NCBI GenBank assembly: GCA_017964325.1
Contig: JAGCSE010000237.1
Coordinates: 1 to 15,799, forward strand
Origin: Victivallales bacterium
Lineage (GTDB): Bacteria; Verrucomicrobiota; Lentisphaeria; Oligosphaerales; Oligosphaeraceae
DNA length: 15,799 bases
Direction of reading: 5' to 3'
Part shown: positions 1-6,887 of the stretch, in pieces
Numbering within the stretch: the first letter of the stretch is position 1
How the letters are laid out: each line of letters starts with the position of its first letter
Program-made: the position numbers and the translations under genes
Notes under the pieces: generated by a model
What the model was told of the DNA's origin: nothing
The model's input: the letters and a program-made list of their open reading frames with translations, nothing else
Databases searched by the model: none

Positions 1-381
1 TACGGCGATTTTTTCGCCACGGTTGGCGGCCTGAAGCGTTTCATTGAGGCCGATGGACGCGAGGTCGCCGTCGCCCTGGTAGGAGATGACGACGCAATCC
101 TGTGCACGGGAAACGCCTGTGGCGACGGCCGGAGCGCGGCCATGGGCGACTTGGATGTTGCCTGTGTCAAAATAGTAGTATGCGAAAACGGCGCAGCCGA
201 CGGGGCTGATGACAACGGCTCTGTCTTGCAAGCCGTTGTCTGCAATCGCTTCGGCGATGAGCTTGTGGATGATGCCATGGCCGCAGCCTGGGCAGTAGTG
301 GGTGGCGGATGGCGCAGAGGACGGGCCTTTGCGGGGGAATTCCGCGTAGATACCTTGAGAGCGTATGATTTTTTCTTCCAT
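1..381 (-). CDS. 2-oxoacid:ferredoxin oxidoreductase, beta (TPP-binding) subunit, partial
   Basis: This is the thiamine-pyrophosphate subunit of a 2-ketoacid:ferredoxin oxidoreductase, which oxidatively decarboxylates a 2-oxoacid to acyl-CoA and reduces ferredoxin. The visible 127 codons start at an ATG (complement of 379-381) with a GGGGAG ribosome site about 10 nt upstream. The C-terminal part lies beyond the left edge. The family's N-terminal cysteine motif is present (HYCPGCGHG, residues 28-36), and the TPP/Mg motif GDGD is at residues 103-106, followed by LASIG. It follows the alpha subunit gene by 17 bp, so the two are cotranscribed. The substrate (branched-chain 2-oxoacid, 2-oxoglutarate or other) cannot be told from this part; the VorB-like partner suggests 2-oxoisovalerate. 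A gamma subunit gene would be expected just outside the window. The family call is firm, the substrate is not. Confidence 0.93.
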   Translation of the reverse strand, partial: MEEKIIRSQGIYAEFPRKGPSSAPSATHYCPGCGHGIIHKLIAEAIADNGLQDRAVVISPVGCAVFAYYYFDTGNIQVAHGRAPAVATGVSRAQDCVVISYQGDGDLASIGLNETLQAANRGEKIAV

Positions 382-398
382 TGTAGTAGTCTCCCCTG

Positions 399-1451
399 TT
401 ATTTGGCGGCCTGTCGGATGGCGTTCATGACTTGATCGAGTTCTATGAGGTTGTCGCCCAAGCGGTTGACGAGCTTGACGGGCTTGGCGCATTCGATGGC
501 GAGGCGGAGGTCGTCCGCCATCTGGCCGTTGCTCATTTCGACGGAGATGAAGGTCATCTTGTCATGCTTCGCCAGCTTTTTGGCCTGATCGGCGGGGAAC
601 GGATTCAGCGTAATCGGACGGAACAGACCGACTTTCAAGCCTTCTTTGCGGGCGAGGTCCATGGCGGTCTTCGCGATGCGGGAGGAGATGCCGTAGGCGA
701 CGAGGACGACTTCCGCATCATCGCAGTTCAGCATTTCGACGCGTTGTTCTTCGGCGGCGATTTTCGCGTATTTCTCCTGAAGGTAGTCATTAAACTTGCC
801 GAGCTGGTCGAAATTGAGGAAGATGGAGGTGACGAGATTTTCGCGTGTCTCCGCCGTCCCTGCGACGGCCTTTTCGTTGTCGATGGTGGGTGTGACGGCC
901 TTTTCGGGGAAGGTGAACGGTTCGATCATCTGTCCGAGCACGCCATCGGCGAGTACGTATGCGGGAGTGCGCCATTTGAAGGCGAGCTCGAAGGCGAGTA
1001 TCGTGAAATCGCACATTTCCTGCACGGAGTTCGGGGCGAGTACGATTGGCTTGTAATTGCCGTGTCCGCCGCCTTTTACGACTTGGTTGTAATCGCCTTG
1101 TTCAGGGCCGATATTGCCAAGGCCTGGGCCTGCGCGCATGATATCGACGATAACGGCGGGCAGTTCGGCTCCGGCCATGTAGGAGATGCCTTCCTGCATG
1201 AGGGAGATGCCCGGGCCTGACGATGCCGTGAAGACACGGTGGCCTGCGGCGGCCGCGCCATAGCACATATTGATGGAGGCTTCCTCCGATTCGGCCTGGA
1301 GGAATTTCCTGCCGAGTTTCGGATAGAGGCTGGACGCCTCATGGAGGACTTCGGAAGCGGGGGTGATGGGATAGCCGAAATAGCAGTCCGAACCGGCGTA
1401 GAGGGCGCCGATGACCACGGCCTTGTTGCCTTTTAATAATGTAGTAGCCAT
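399..1451 (-). CDS. vorB: 2-oxoacid:ferredoxin oxidoreductase alpha subunit, VorB-type
   Basis: This is the alpha subunit (350 aa, normal length for the single-domain VorB/KorA type) of a CoA-acylating 2-ketoacid:ferredoxin oxidoreductase, a cytoplasmic enzyme of anaerobic amino-acid and ketoacid metabolism. The N-terminal pyrimidine-binding domain shows the family motif GYPITP at residues 26-31. It is followed by [19 protein letters not shown] (about residues 52-70) and the [14 protein letters not shown] segment, both typical of 2-ketoisovalerate:ferredoxin oxidoreductase VorB as opposed to pyruvate enzymes. The C-terminal third ([14 protein letters not shown] onward) is the transketolase C-like domain. 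The ATG at 1451 has AGGA 7 nt upstream. It sits between the ferredoxin gene (50 bp upstream) and the beta subunit (17 bp downstream), the common order ferredoxin-alpha-beta. Close paralogues use 2-oxoglutarate, so the branched-chain substrate is inferred from overall resemblance. Confidence 0.92.
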   Translation of the reverse strand: MATTLLKGNKAVVIGALYAGSDCYFGYPITPASEVLHEASSLYPKLGRKFLQAESEEASINMCYGAAAAGHRVFTASSGPGISLMQEGISYMAGAELPAVIVDIMRAGPGLGNIGPEQGDYNQVVKGGGHGNYKPIVLAPNSVQEMCDFTILAFELAFKWRTPAYVLADGVLGQMIEPFTFPEKAVTPTIDNEKAVAGTAETRENLVTSIFLNFDQLGKFNDYLQEKYAKIAAEEQRVEMLNCDDAEVVLVAYGISSRIAKTAMDLARKEGLKVGLFRPITLNPFPADQAKKLAKHDKMTFISVEMSNGQMADDLRLAIECAKPVKLVNRLGDNLIELDQVMNAIRQAAK

Positions 1452-1501
1452 ATTTTATCCTGCCTGGTGATGTCTGCTTTATAAATTATTAGGTAAAACG
1501 C

Positions 1502-1726
1502 CTATTTCTTCGGAATGTGGATTTCAAGGGCGTATGGTTCAGGGCATGTGTAGAAGCAGGATGCGCATCCAATGCAGCCTTCACCCTTGTAAACGACAGG
1601 GCGGTAGCCGCGGACATTGAGGTCGTTGCCGATTTCAAGGCATTTCTTGGGGCAGGCATCGACGCAACGGCCGCAGGATTTGCATTCCAGCGCGTTGATT
1701 TTCGGGTATGGTGTTGTTTTGTCCAT
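1502..1726 (-). CDS. 2x[4Fe-4S] ferredoxin subunit of the 2-oxoacid oxidoreductase
   Basis: This is a 74-residue bacterial-type ferredoxin carrying two CxxCxxCxxxCP motifs: Cys15, 18, 21 and 25, and Cys51, 54, 57 and 61. Each should hold one [4Fe-4S] cluster. An extra Cys29 follows the first motif. It probably passes electrons from the TPP subunit to soluble ferredoxin (delta-subunit or KorD/VorD role). The reading frame is open up to 1759, which would add 11 residues. I chose the ATG at 1726 because AAGGAAG lies 7 nt before it, whereas the upstream ATG has no such site. It is the first gene of the minus-strand operon. The region upstream (1760-1917) is shared with the divergent rpiB-glyA gene. 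Confidence 0.92.
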   Translation of the reverse strand: MDKTTPYPKINALECKSCGRCVDACPKKCLEIGNDLNVRGYRPVVYKGEGCIGCASCFYTCPEPYALEIHIPKK

Positions 1727-1759
1727 GTTGATGCTTCCTTCTTGTATAAACCGATTCAT

Positions 1760-1917
1760 GGTCGAAATAAATAATATAATATCCCCTTGCGATTTTTAAA
1801 GAAAGATTGTTTTTTCCTGTATAGACATTAAATTAATAGGTTTTTAAATGGACAAGTGTCCCATGGTTTGTTTCGTGTTAATCATTTAATGCGTTAGCGC
1901 AAAGGCGGTTGAATCTT
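1760..1917. promoter_or_regulatory. Divergent regulatory region between ferredoxin/vorB operon and rpiB-glyA
   Basis: This A/T-rich gap must hold promoters in both directions. For the plus strand the best pair I see is TAGACA (1822-1827), a 16-bp spacer, and TTAAAT (1844-1849). For the minus strand an A/T-rich block at 1764-1785 reads GATATTATATTAT and could supply a -10, but no good -35 stands out. A short palindrome sits directly after the plus-strand -10 (see the separate entry). Promoter assignments are by eye and weak. Confidence 0.35.
1850..1861. promoter_or_regulatory. Candidate operator palindrome before rpiB-glyA
   Basis: GGACA-AG-TGTCC is a perfect 5-bp inverted repeat with a 2-bp centre. 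It lies immediately downstream of the proposed -10 of rpiB-glyA and about 60 bp before its start codon, where a repressor would block transcription. One short palindrome can occur by chance, and no regulator is identified. Confidence 0.25.
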
Positions 1918-3651
1918 ATGTGTAGTAGGATGAGCGATTGGCAGGCTGATTCGAGCAAGTACATTGTCGGCGTCGGCAGTGATCACGGTGGTTTGGAATT
2001 GAAGGCCGCGCTGGTCGCATGGTTGAAAGGCCGTGGAATTGAAGCCGTTGACATGGGGCCGTTGGCTCTGGATCCAGAAGACGACTACACGGATTATGCT
2101 GTAAAAGTTTCCAAGGCATTGGTGGATGGCAAGATAACATGCGGCGTGCTGATTTGCAAAAGCGGCGTCGGCATGTCGATTGCGGCGAACCGCTACCATG
2201 GTTTGCGTGCGGCTCTCGTGCTGACTCCCGAACGCGCCGCGCTTTCGCGCGAGCACAACAATTCGAACATCTTGGTCAGCGGCGGCAACGGCATGTCGAA
2301 GGATGAATTCCTGAAAGTCGTCGAGGCGTGGATGGCGACGCCGTACAGCCAGGCGGAGCGCCATACGCGTCGTCTGAACAAGATCGAGACGATGACATAC
2401 GATGACACGGCGGCCCTCCGCCATTCTGACCCAGAGATTTACGGCATGATCGAACGGGAGCGCTCCCGTCAGGAACGCGGTCTGGAACTGATCGCGTCTG
2501 AGAATTTCGCATCGCCGGCCGTGCGCGCGGCCTGTGGCTCCATCCTTACCAATAAATATGCGGAAGGCTATCCGGGCAAGCGCTACTACAGCGGTTGTGT
2601 CCATGTGGATGAAATCGAACAGGCCGCCATTGACCGTGCCTGCCAGTTGTTCGGAGCAGAGACCGCCAATGTACAGCCGCATTCCGGCAGCCAGGCGAAC
2701 ATGGCGGCATATATGGCTCTGTTGCAGACTGGTGACACGGTTTTGGCGATGAGTTTGGCTCACGGCGGCCATCTGACCCATGGTCTCAAGGTGAATTTCT
2801 CGGGTTCGACGTACAATTTCATCGGCTATGGAGTCGATCCTGAAACGGAAATGCTGAACTACGATACGATTGAACAGTTGGCCGTCGAAAACAAACCGAA
2901 ACTGATTTTGGCTGGTGCCAGTGCGTATCCGCGAATCATTGATTTCCCGCGCCTCCGCGCCATTGCGGACAAGGTTGGCGCGTATCTAATGGTCGATATG
3001 GCTCATATTGCGGGACTTGTGGCGACGGGCGAGCATCCGAGCCCTGTGCCGTACTGCGACATTGTGACGACGACGACGCACAAGACGTTGCGCGGCCCGC
3101 GCGGCGGTCTGATCCTCTGCAAGGAGAAATATCTTAAAGCCGTCAATTCCAAAGTCTTCCCTGGTATGCAGGGTGGACCGTTGATGCACATCATCGCCGG
3201 TAAGGCCGTCTGCTTCAAGGAAGCCATGAGCGACGATTTCAAGGCCTACCAGAAGCAGATTAAGGCGAATGCGGCCTGCTTGGCCAACGCATTGGCTGAA
3301 CGCGGCTTCCGCATTGTCAGTGGGGGCACGGACAACCATTTGATGCTGGTCGATCTCCGTCCGAAAGGCGTCAGCGGCAAAGATTTGGCGACGGCGTTGG
3401 ACAAGGCGGACATCACGGTCAACATGAATCTGATTCCGTTTGATCCCGCGAAACCAACGGTCACCAGCGGCATCCGCGTCGGCACGCCCGCCGTCACGAC
3501 GCGCGGTCTGAAAGAGTCTGAAATGGTTAAGATTGCGGACTTTATTACGCGTGTTGCCGAAAACATCAATGATGAATCCGTCATTGCGCAGGTGAAGGCG
3601 GAAGTCAATGAATTGACGACGCATTTCCCGATGCCGCAGCTTAAGGCGTAA
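1918..3651 (+). CDS. rpiB-glyA: Fused ribose-5-phosphate isomerase B / serine hydroxymethyltransferase
   Basis: This single open frame joins two complete enzymes; residue numbers count from the TTG at 1909. Residues about 17-155 are RpiB (ribose-5-P/ribulose-5-P isomerase): SDHGG at 24-28, catalytic Cys83 in [10 protein letters not shown] at 84-88, and His116 in SREHNNSN, all as expected for an active enzyme. Residues about 163-580 are SHMT (GlyA, serine + THF to glycine + 5,10-methylene-THF): LIASENFAS near 194-202, the YPGKRYY substrate region near 221-227, and the PLP lysine Lys392 in [10 protein letters not shown]. Its length (about 418 aa) equals a stand-alone GlyA. The linker is only about 8 residues and the GlyA part begins near Met162. 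I prefer the ATG at 1918, with AAAGGCGG 9 nt upstream. TTG 1909 overlaps that site, and ATG 1930 has an SD-like sequence directly abutting it. No frameshift is seen. Confidence 0.95.
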   Translation: MCSRMSDWQADSSKYIVGVGSDHGGLELKAALVAWLKGRGIEAVDMGPLALDPEDDYTDYAVKVSKALVDGKITCGVLICKSGVGMSIAANRYHGLRAALVLTPERAALSREHNNSNILVSGGNGMSKDEFLKVVEAWMATPYSQAERHTRRLNKIETMTYDDTAALRHSDPEIYGMIERERSRQERGLELIASENFASPAVRAACGSILTNKYAEGYPGKRYYSGCVHVDEIEQAAIDRACQLFGAETANVQPHSGSQANMAAYMALLQTGDTVLAMSLAHGGHLTHGLKVNFSGSTYNFIGYGVDPETEMLNYDTIEQLAVENKPKLILAGASAYPRIIDFPRLRAIADKVGAYLMVDMAHIAGLVATGEHPSPVPYCDIVTTTTHKTLRGPRGGLILCKEKYLKAVNSKVFPGMQGGPLMHIIAGKAVCFKEAMSDDFKAYQKQIKANAACLANALAERGFRIVSGGTDNHLMLVDLRPKGVSGKDLATALDKADITVNMNLIPFDPAKPTVTSGIRVGTPAVTTRGLKESEMVKIADFITRVAENINDESVIAQVKAEVNELTTHFPMPQLKA

Positions 3652-3660
3652 CGCCTTAAG
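3640..3660 (+). repeat. Hairpin spanning the rpiB-glyA stop codon
   Basis: CTTAAGGCG (3640-3648) and CGCCTTAAG (3652-3660) are perfect 9-bp inverted arms, with the TAA stop codon (3649-3651) as the 3-nt loop. No T-run follows, so it is not a standard terminator. It could protect the mRNA 3' end or be the edge of the adjacent repeat array, which also uses CTTAA words. Confidence 0.6.
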
Positions 3661-3870
3661 AGCTAAAAGCTTAAAGCTTAAAGCTTAAAGCGAAATGCAA
3701 TTGCATATGCAAGATTTTGGTTTTTAGGCTTTATGTTTTAGGCTTTAAGCTCCGCAAAGCCTGTTGGTATTTGCTTTAAGCTTTTTACTTTAAGTTTTGG
3801 CTTTTAGCTTTTAGCTTTAAGCTTGGTAATTTGGTATTTGCTTTAGGCTTTCAGCTTTAAGCTTTTAGCT
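3661..3870. repeat. Heptamer GCTTTAA/GCTTTTA repeat array, opposed orientations
   Basis: This intergenic block is built mostly of 7-bp units. The left side (3661-3691) reads AGCTAAA once and AGCTTAA three times in tandem. The right side (from about 3771, clearest at 3800-3824) reads GCTTTTA, GCTTTTA, GCTTTAA, the same heptamer on the other strand, so the block can fold into a long imperfect hairpin. Degenerate units (TTTAGGC, GCTTTAG) fill the rest. A 15-bp direct repeat TTGGTATTTGCTTTA occurs at 3764-3778 and 3831-3845, and a perfect 12-bp palindrome ATGCAATTGCAT at 3695-3706. The array ends 12 bp before the next start codon. It contains no ORF. The function is unknown. Confidence 0.8.
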
Positions 3871-3882
3871 GAGAATGGAACT

Positions 3883-4935
3883 ATGAATCCCATATCCGTC
3901 ATCATGCCGCAGGACGGCGATGTCAATACCGCGCCGACTTACCTGTTCGACCACAGCGACTTGTATAAGCAGGACCCCCATGAGGCCGCGCTTGCGTGGT
4001 TTCGGGAGGCCAGTTATGGGCTGGGCATTCACTACGGCCTGTATTCGCTGATTGGCAAGGGCGAACGTGCTTTGATGGCGGGAGTGTTGACGGAGGACGA
4101 ATACCATGATCTCCCGAAGTTGTTGAAAGCGAATCATTTCGATGCCAATGACATTGTGGAATTCGCCATAGCCAACGGCATGAGATATATCAATTTCAGC
4201 GTTCGGAATGTTGATGGATTTTCATTGTACAATACATCGATGACTGATTACAACTGCGTGAACACGCCTGCGCATCGTGACTTGCTGGGCGAGTTGGCGT
4301 CCGTTTGCGAATACCATGGTCTTGGACTCTGTCTGCATTATTCGCTTGGAGAGGATTGGCATCATGTGAAAGGGCCGCGTAAAGATCGTGAAGGCAGCAA
4401 GGAAGACGTGGAGGAATACCGTGAATATATCATGGGGCAGTTGAGGGAACTGCTCACGCAGTATGGTCCGATCGCGGCGATTTGCTTTGAAGGAATCGAA
4501 GGCGTGCTCAGGCATGCGGAGAGCAAGGCGTTCGATTGTGAAGATTTGTATCATTATGTCCGCCATCTGCAGTCGCAGACGTTGGTGGCGTTCGAGCAGG
4601 GGCTTCACGGTAGCGAAGATTTCTTTACTTGTGTGAAAGAGATTCCGGCGGAGGATTCGCCCAATGAAATGCAGGGCTTCATCCATAAACAGGCTAATAA
4701 AACGTTGGAAATCCGTTTGAGCCTGACGCCTGGATCGTGGGGCTATCATGCGGAGTCGGCGGGGCGTCATGCTCGCGAAGAAGCCGTCTGGGAGCAGTTG
4801 CGCTATGCGCAACGTGCGAAAAGCAATCTGTTAATCAACACCGCTCTGATGCCTGATGGATCGCTGGATGCGGAAGATATCAACACATTGCTGGAAGTCG
4901 GCCGCCGCATCGAGTCGAGCGGATACCCGCGATGA
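3883..4935 (+). CDS. GH29 (alpha-L-fucosidase)-like protein with altered active site
   Basis: The protein (350 aa) resembles the catalytic barrel of glycoside hydrolase family 29. WFREASYGLGIHYGLYS (residues 39-55) matches the WFxxARFGMFIHWGxYS block, DGFSLYNTSMTDYN (about 111-124) matches the DGFxLFDSxxTDYN block, and LHYSLGEDWHH matches YSLxDWH. Key positions differ. The usual HHDGF, whose histidines contact fucose, is here NVDGF (Asn109, Val110), and the usual nucleophile aspartate in LWFDG appears as CFEG (Glu203). The C-terminal beta-sandwich of typical fucosidases (450 aa or more) is missing. No signal peptide is visible, so it is probably cytoplasmic. The start is the ATG at 3883, with GAGAATGGA just upstream and the repeat array ending at 3870. 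It may act on another sugar, bind without cleaving, or be inactive; fold confidence is good, activity is unknown. Confidence 0.82.
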   Translation: MNPISVIMPQDGDVNTAPTYLFDHSDLYKQDPHEAALAWFREASYGLGIHYGLYSLIGKGERALMAGVLTEDEYHDLPKLLKANHFDANDIVEFAIANGMRYINFSVRNVDGFSLYNTSMTDYNCVNTPAHRDLLGELASVCEYHGLGLCLHYSLGEDWHHVKGPRKDREGSKEDVEEYREYIMGQLRELLTQYGPIAAICFEGIEGVLRHAESKAFDCEDLYHYVRHLQSQTLVAFEQGLHGSEDFFTCVKEIPAEDSPNEMQGFIHKQANKTLEIRLSLTPGSWGYHAESAGRHAREEAVWEQLRYAQRAKSNLLINTALMPDGSLDAEDINTLLEVGRRIESSGYPR

Positions 4936-4978
4936 TTCTCACATAAAGTTGCGAAAAATTGCCATATTTAGTGGAAAT

Positions 4979-5005
4979 TTGAGATTGTACGGCTATATTT
5001 ATACT
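4979..5005 (+). promoter_or_regulatory. Candidate promoter of the small basic protein gene
   Basis: TTGAGA (4979-4984) and TATACT (5000-5005) are separated by 15 bp, shorter than ideal. An overlapping GGCTATATT (4991-4999) matches the -10 context seen before the ketoacyl synthase gene. The start codon lies 50 bp downstream. Confidence 0.3.
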
Positions 5006-5054
5006 TTTGTCATAAAAAACATCATAAATAACCATATAGCAAGAGGGCAAGACT

Positions 5055-5276
5055 ATGGCAACCAGTACCTTTAGAAACAAGAACGAAGTCCGTCCGAAAA
5101 AGCAAGGCGCAGAGAAGCGCAAGCGTATCAAAGACCAGAAGAAGCGCCTTGTGAAGCTTGGCATGACGGAAGAGATGGTCGCGAAGATGCAGAGCAACGA
5201 CCTCCGCGCTTGGTTGAAGCGCCCGAAAGTCGTGCAGCAAATGTTCGCGAAGAAGGACGAGGCTGCGGAAGCCTAA
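5055..5276 (+). CDS. Small highly basic protein of unknown function
   Basis: This is a 73-residue protein that I do not recognise with confidence. The N-terminal half (residues about 7-35) is very rich in Lys and Arg with few hydrophobic residues, as expected for RNA or ribosome contact. The middle (LVKLGMTEEMVAKMQSNDLRAWLKRP, in part helical and amphipathic) looks like a small folded helix pair. The tail is acidic and alanine-rich (KKDEAAEA). There is no signal peptide or membrane segment. It has a good AGAGGG ribosome site 8 nt before the ATG, a plausible promoter of its own, and a strong intrinsic terminator 20 bp after its stop, so it is a genuine monocistronic gene and may be well expressed. 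A ribosome-associated or nucleoid role would fit the composition, but that is a guess. Confidence 0.85.
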   Translation: MATSTFRNKNEVRPKKQGAEKRKRIKDQKKRLVKLGMTEEMVAKMQSNDLRAWLKRPKVVQQMFAKKDEAAEA

Positions 5277-5295
5277 TTTTCTTTTGCATAGATGT

Positions 5296-5332
5296 AAGGC
5301 CGCTTGAAGTAAAATGCTTCAGGCGGCTTTTT
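5296..5332 (+). terminator. Intrinsic terminator of the small basic protein gene
   Basis: GCCGCTTGAAG (5299-5309) pairs with CTTCAGGCGGC (5317-5327) with one T-G wobble across a 7-nt loop. TTTTT follows at 5328-5332, and flanking AAG/TTT extends the stem. Confidence 0.88.
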
Positions 5333-5344
5333 GGTGTCTAGGAA

Positions 5345-5396
5345 GGTCACACTTCCGCGTGACCAATTGGACAGGGGCGCATTGTCTCACGTGACC
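5345..5396. repeat. GGTCAC/GTGACC inverted-repeat element
   Basis: GGTCAC (5345-5350) and GTGACC (5359-5364) form a 6-bp hairpin stem, and another GTGACC occurs at 5391-5396 overlapping the palindrome TCACGTGA (5387-5394). Between them is TGGACAGGG (5368-5376). The same words recur in the terminator after thyX (9265-9300). No T-run follows. The rest of the gap (5333-5491) shows no ORF or other clear signal. Confidence 0.4.
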
Positions 5397-5491
5397 AACC
5401 GCACTGAACACGGCCTCTCTGAAAGCATATTTAAAGCAAAAATGAAGATAGGTTGTTCCAAAGAAGATGAAAACATATTTCAAAAGTCTTG

Positions 5492-5549
5492 AAAAAGTGT
5501 TTCCAAACATTATTTTATTAAGAAAAAAACGTTTGGAAACACTTTTTTT
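5492..5549. repeat. Perfect 17-bp inverted repeat upstream of the AAA ATPase gene
   Basis: AAAAAGTGTTTCCAAAC (5492-5508) is exactly inverted at 5531-5547, separated by a 22-bp A/T-rich loop. Two extra T's (5548-5549) make a 7-T run. It resembles a bidirectional intrinsic terminator, yet lies only 19 bp before the ATPase start codon, leaving no room for a promoter in between. It may be an attenuating leader hairpin, a regulator-binding site, or the edge of an inserted segment. Confidence 0.7.
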
Positions 5550-5568
5550 ATGCTTGGAGATATGAAAA

Positions 5569-6774
5569 ATGCCAAGTTTTGACATTTTAGATTTAGTGAC
5601 AAGTTTTCAGAGAAGACTGAATCATGTGCCAAGAGTTTTCAGTCGTTTTCTGCTCAATGAAATTGATTGGGAGGATCGTCTCATTGGCATCCATGGGGCT
5701 CGTGGTTGTGGGAAGACCACCATGCTGTTTCAGCGGATTATCGGAAATGAGGCGGAAAAGCAGCGGAGCCTTTATGCTTCATTGGATCATCTGTGGTTTG
5801 CCAGCCATTCTTTGGAAGAACTAGCTGAATACCATGTTGCGCATGGTGGGACGCATTTGTATTTGGATGAGGTTCATCATCTTGACAATTGGCAGACCTC
5901 TTTGAAAAACCTTTACGATGATTTTCCCGAGCTGCGAATTGTCTATACTGGGTCATCGCTTTTGAAAATCGATTCTGTCGGCGGCGATCTCTCCCGTCGG
6001 CAGATTGTTTATGACTTGCCGGGGTTGTCATTTCGTGAGTTCATAGAATTGGAAAACGGCCTTCAGTTTCCGACATTCTCTCTTGAGGACATTGTATCCC
6101 GTCATGCGGAAATTGCCGCCGACATCTGCTCGAAGATTTCAATAATGGCGATATTTGATAAATATTTGAGATATGGCTATTATCCATTTTACAGGGAAGT
6201 GCGTCGTGGTTTTGATTTACGTTTGCAACAGATTGTGAATCAAGTACTTGAAAGTGATTATCCTGCGACTGAAAGCGTTACGGTGACGACTATCCGCAAG
6301 ACTCGGAAGATGCTTCAGGTGCTTTCTGAAAGCGTACCACAGACTCCGAATTTGAACGAACTTTGCGTGGAATTGGAGACGGATCGAAACCAAGCATTGA
6401 GGATGCTGGATGCGTTAGCTCGTGCAGGTTTGCTAGGACTTCTTATGAAGGCGTCAAAAAATCTGAAGCGCTTGGGGTGGCCTGAAAAGATTCTGATGCA
6501 CAATACCAATCTCATGTATGCATTGGGGACATCTGTCGTTGAAGGAACATTGCGTGAAACATTCTTCCTAAATCAATTGCAAGTAGGGCATAGGCTTCAT
6601 TTGCCAGAAAAAGGTGATTTTTTGGTGGATGGAAAATACCTTTTCGAGATTGGCGGGCGGCGAAAGTCATTTAGGCAGATACAGGACATTGCGGACAGCT
6701 ATCTAGCTGTGGATGATTTGGAAATTGGCTATGGAAACCGAATACCATTGTGGTTGTTTGGTTTTTTGTATTGA
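5569..6774 (+). CDS. AAA_14/DUF4143-type ATPase, accessory
   Basis: This 401-residue protein has the build of the widespread AAA_14 plus DUF4143-type family of ATPases of unknown function. The P-loop is GARGCGKT at residues 43-50 (Lys49), and the Walker B is HLYLDEVHH at 96-104 with Asp100 and Glu101. TGSS near residue 127 is the sensor-1-like motif, and LPGLSFREFIEL is the characteristic linker after the ATPase core. The C-terminal part (about 270-401) has a winged-helix-like stretch and ends in a region (LFEIGGRRKSFRQIQDI) that recalls the nuclease-like fold often found in these proteins. The ATG at 5569 has GGAG 10 nt upstream. The gene is visibly more A/T-rich than its neighbours and stands alone, suggesting later acquisition. 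Such proteins are common in anaerobes in variable copy number; a partner or defence role is not shown here. Confidence 0.88.
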   Translation: MPSFDILDLVTSFQRRLNHVPRVFSRFLLNEIDWEDRLIGIHGARGCGKTTMLFQRIIGNEAEKQRSLYASLDHLWFASHSLEELAEYHVAHGGTHLYLDEVHHLDNWQTSLKNLYDDFPELRIVYTGSSLLKIDSVGGDLSRRQIVYDLPGLSFREFIELENGLQFPTFSLEDIVSRHAEIAADICSKISIMAIFDKYLRYGYYPFYREVRRGFDLRLQQIVNQVLESDYPATESVTVTTIRKTRKMLQVLSESVPQTPNLNELCVELETDRNQALRMLDALARAGLLGLLMKASKNLKRLGWPEKILMHNTNLMYALGTSVVEGTLRETFFLNQLQVGHRLHLPEKGDFLVDGKYLFEIGGRRKSFRQIQDIADSYLAVDDLEIGYGNRIPLWLFGFLY

Positions 6775-6813
6775 TGGAAAACATCCAAAAATCAAAGACA
6801 ATCGTCATTTTTA

Positions 6814-6842
6814 TTCGCAGTTCTATGGGAAACGGCTATATT
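6814..6842 (+). promoter_or_regulatory. Candidate promoter of the KAS-ACP-thyX cluster
   Basis: TTCGCA (6814-6819), a 17-bp spacer, and TATATT (6837-6842) in the context GGCTATATT form a reasonable sigma-70-like promoter. It lies 45 bp before the start codon of the ketoacyl synthase gene. Confidence 0.45.
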
Positions 6843-6887
6843 ATGAATTTTCTAAGTAAATAATTGGCAGTTTAACGAGAAAAGACC

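Noticed and set aside
1894..2781. A 295-codon minus-strand frame opposite rpiB-glyA.
   Set aside because: Composition is random-looking and the plus strand encodes two complete enzymes over the same bases.
3661..3870. Repeat array considered as a CRISPR.
   Set aside because: Units are 7 bp, contiguous or degenerate, with no 25-40 bp repeats, no regular unique spacers and no cas genes.
4936..5054. Terminator after the GH29-like gene.
   Set aside because: No stem with a T-run is visible; the stretch looks like a promoter region for the next gene.
5569..6774. AAA_14-type ATPase as part of a defence system.
   Set aside because: No toxin, nuclease, methylase, reverse transcriptase or phage gene is adjacent. 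It stands alone, so a defence role would be guesswork.
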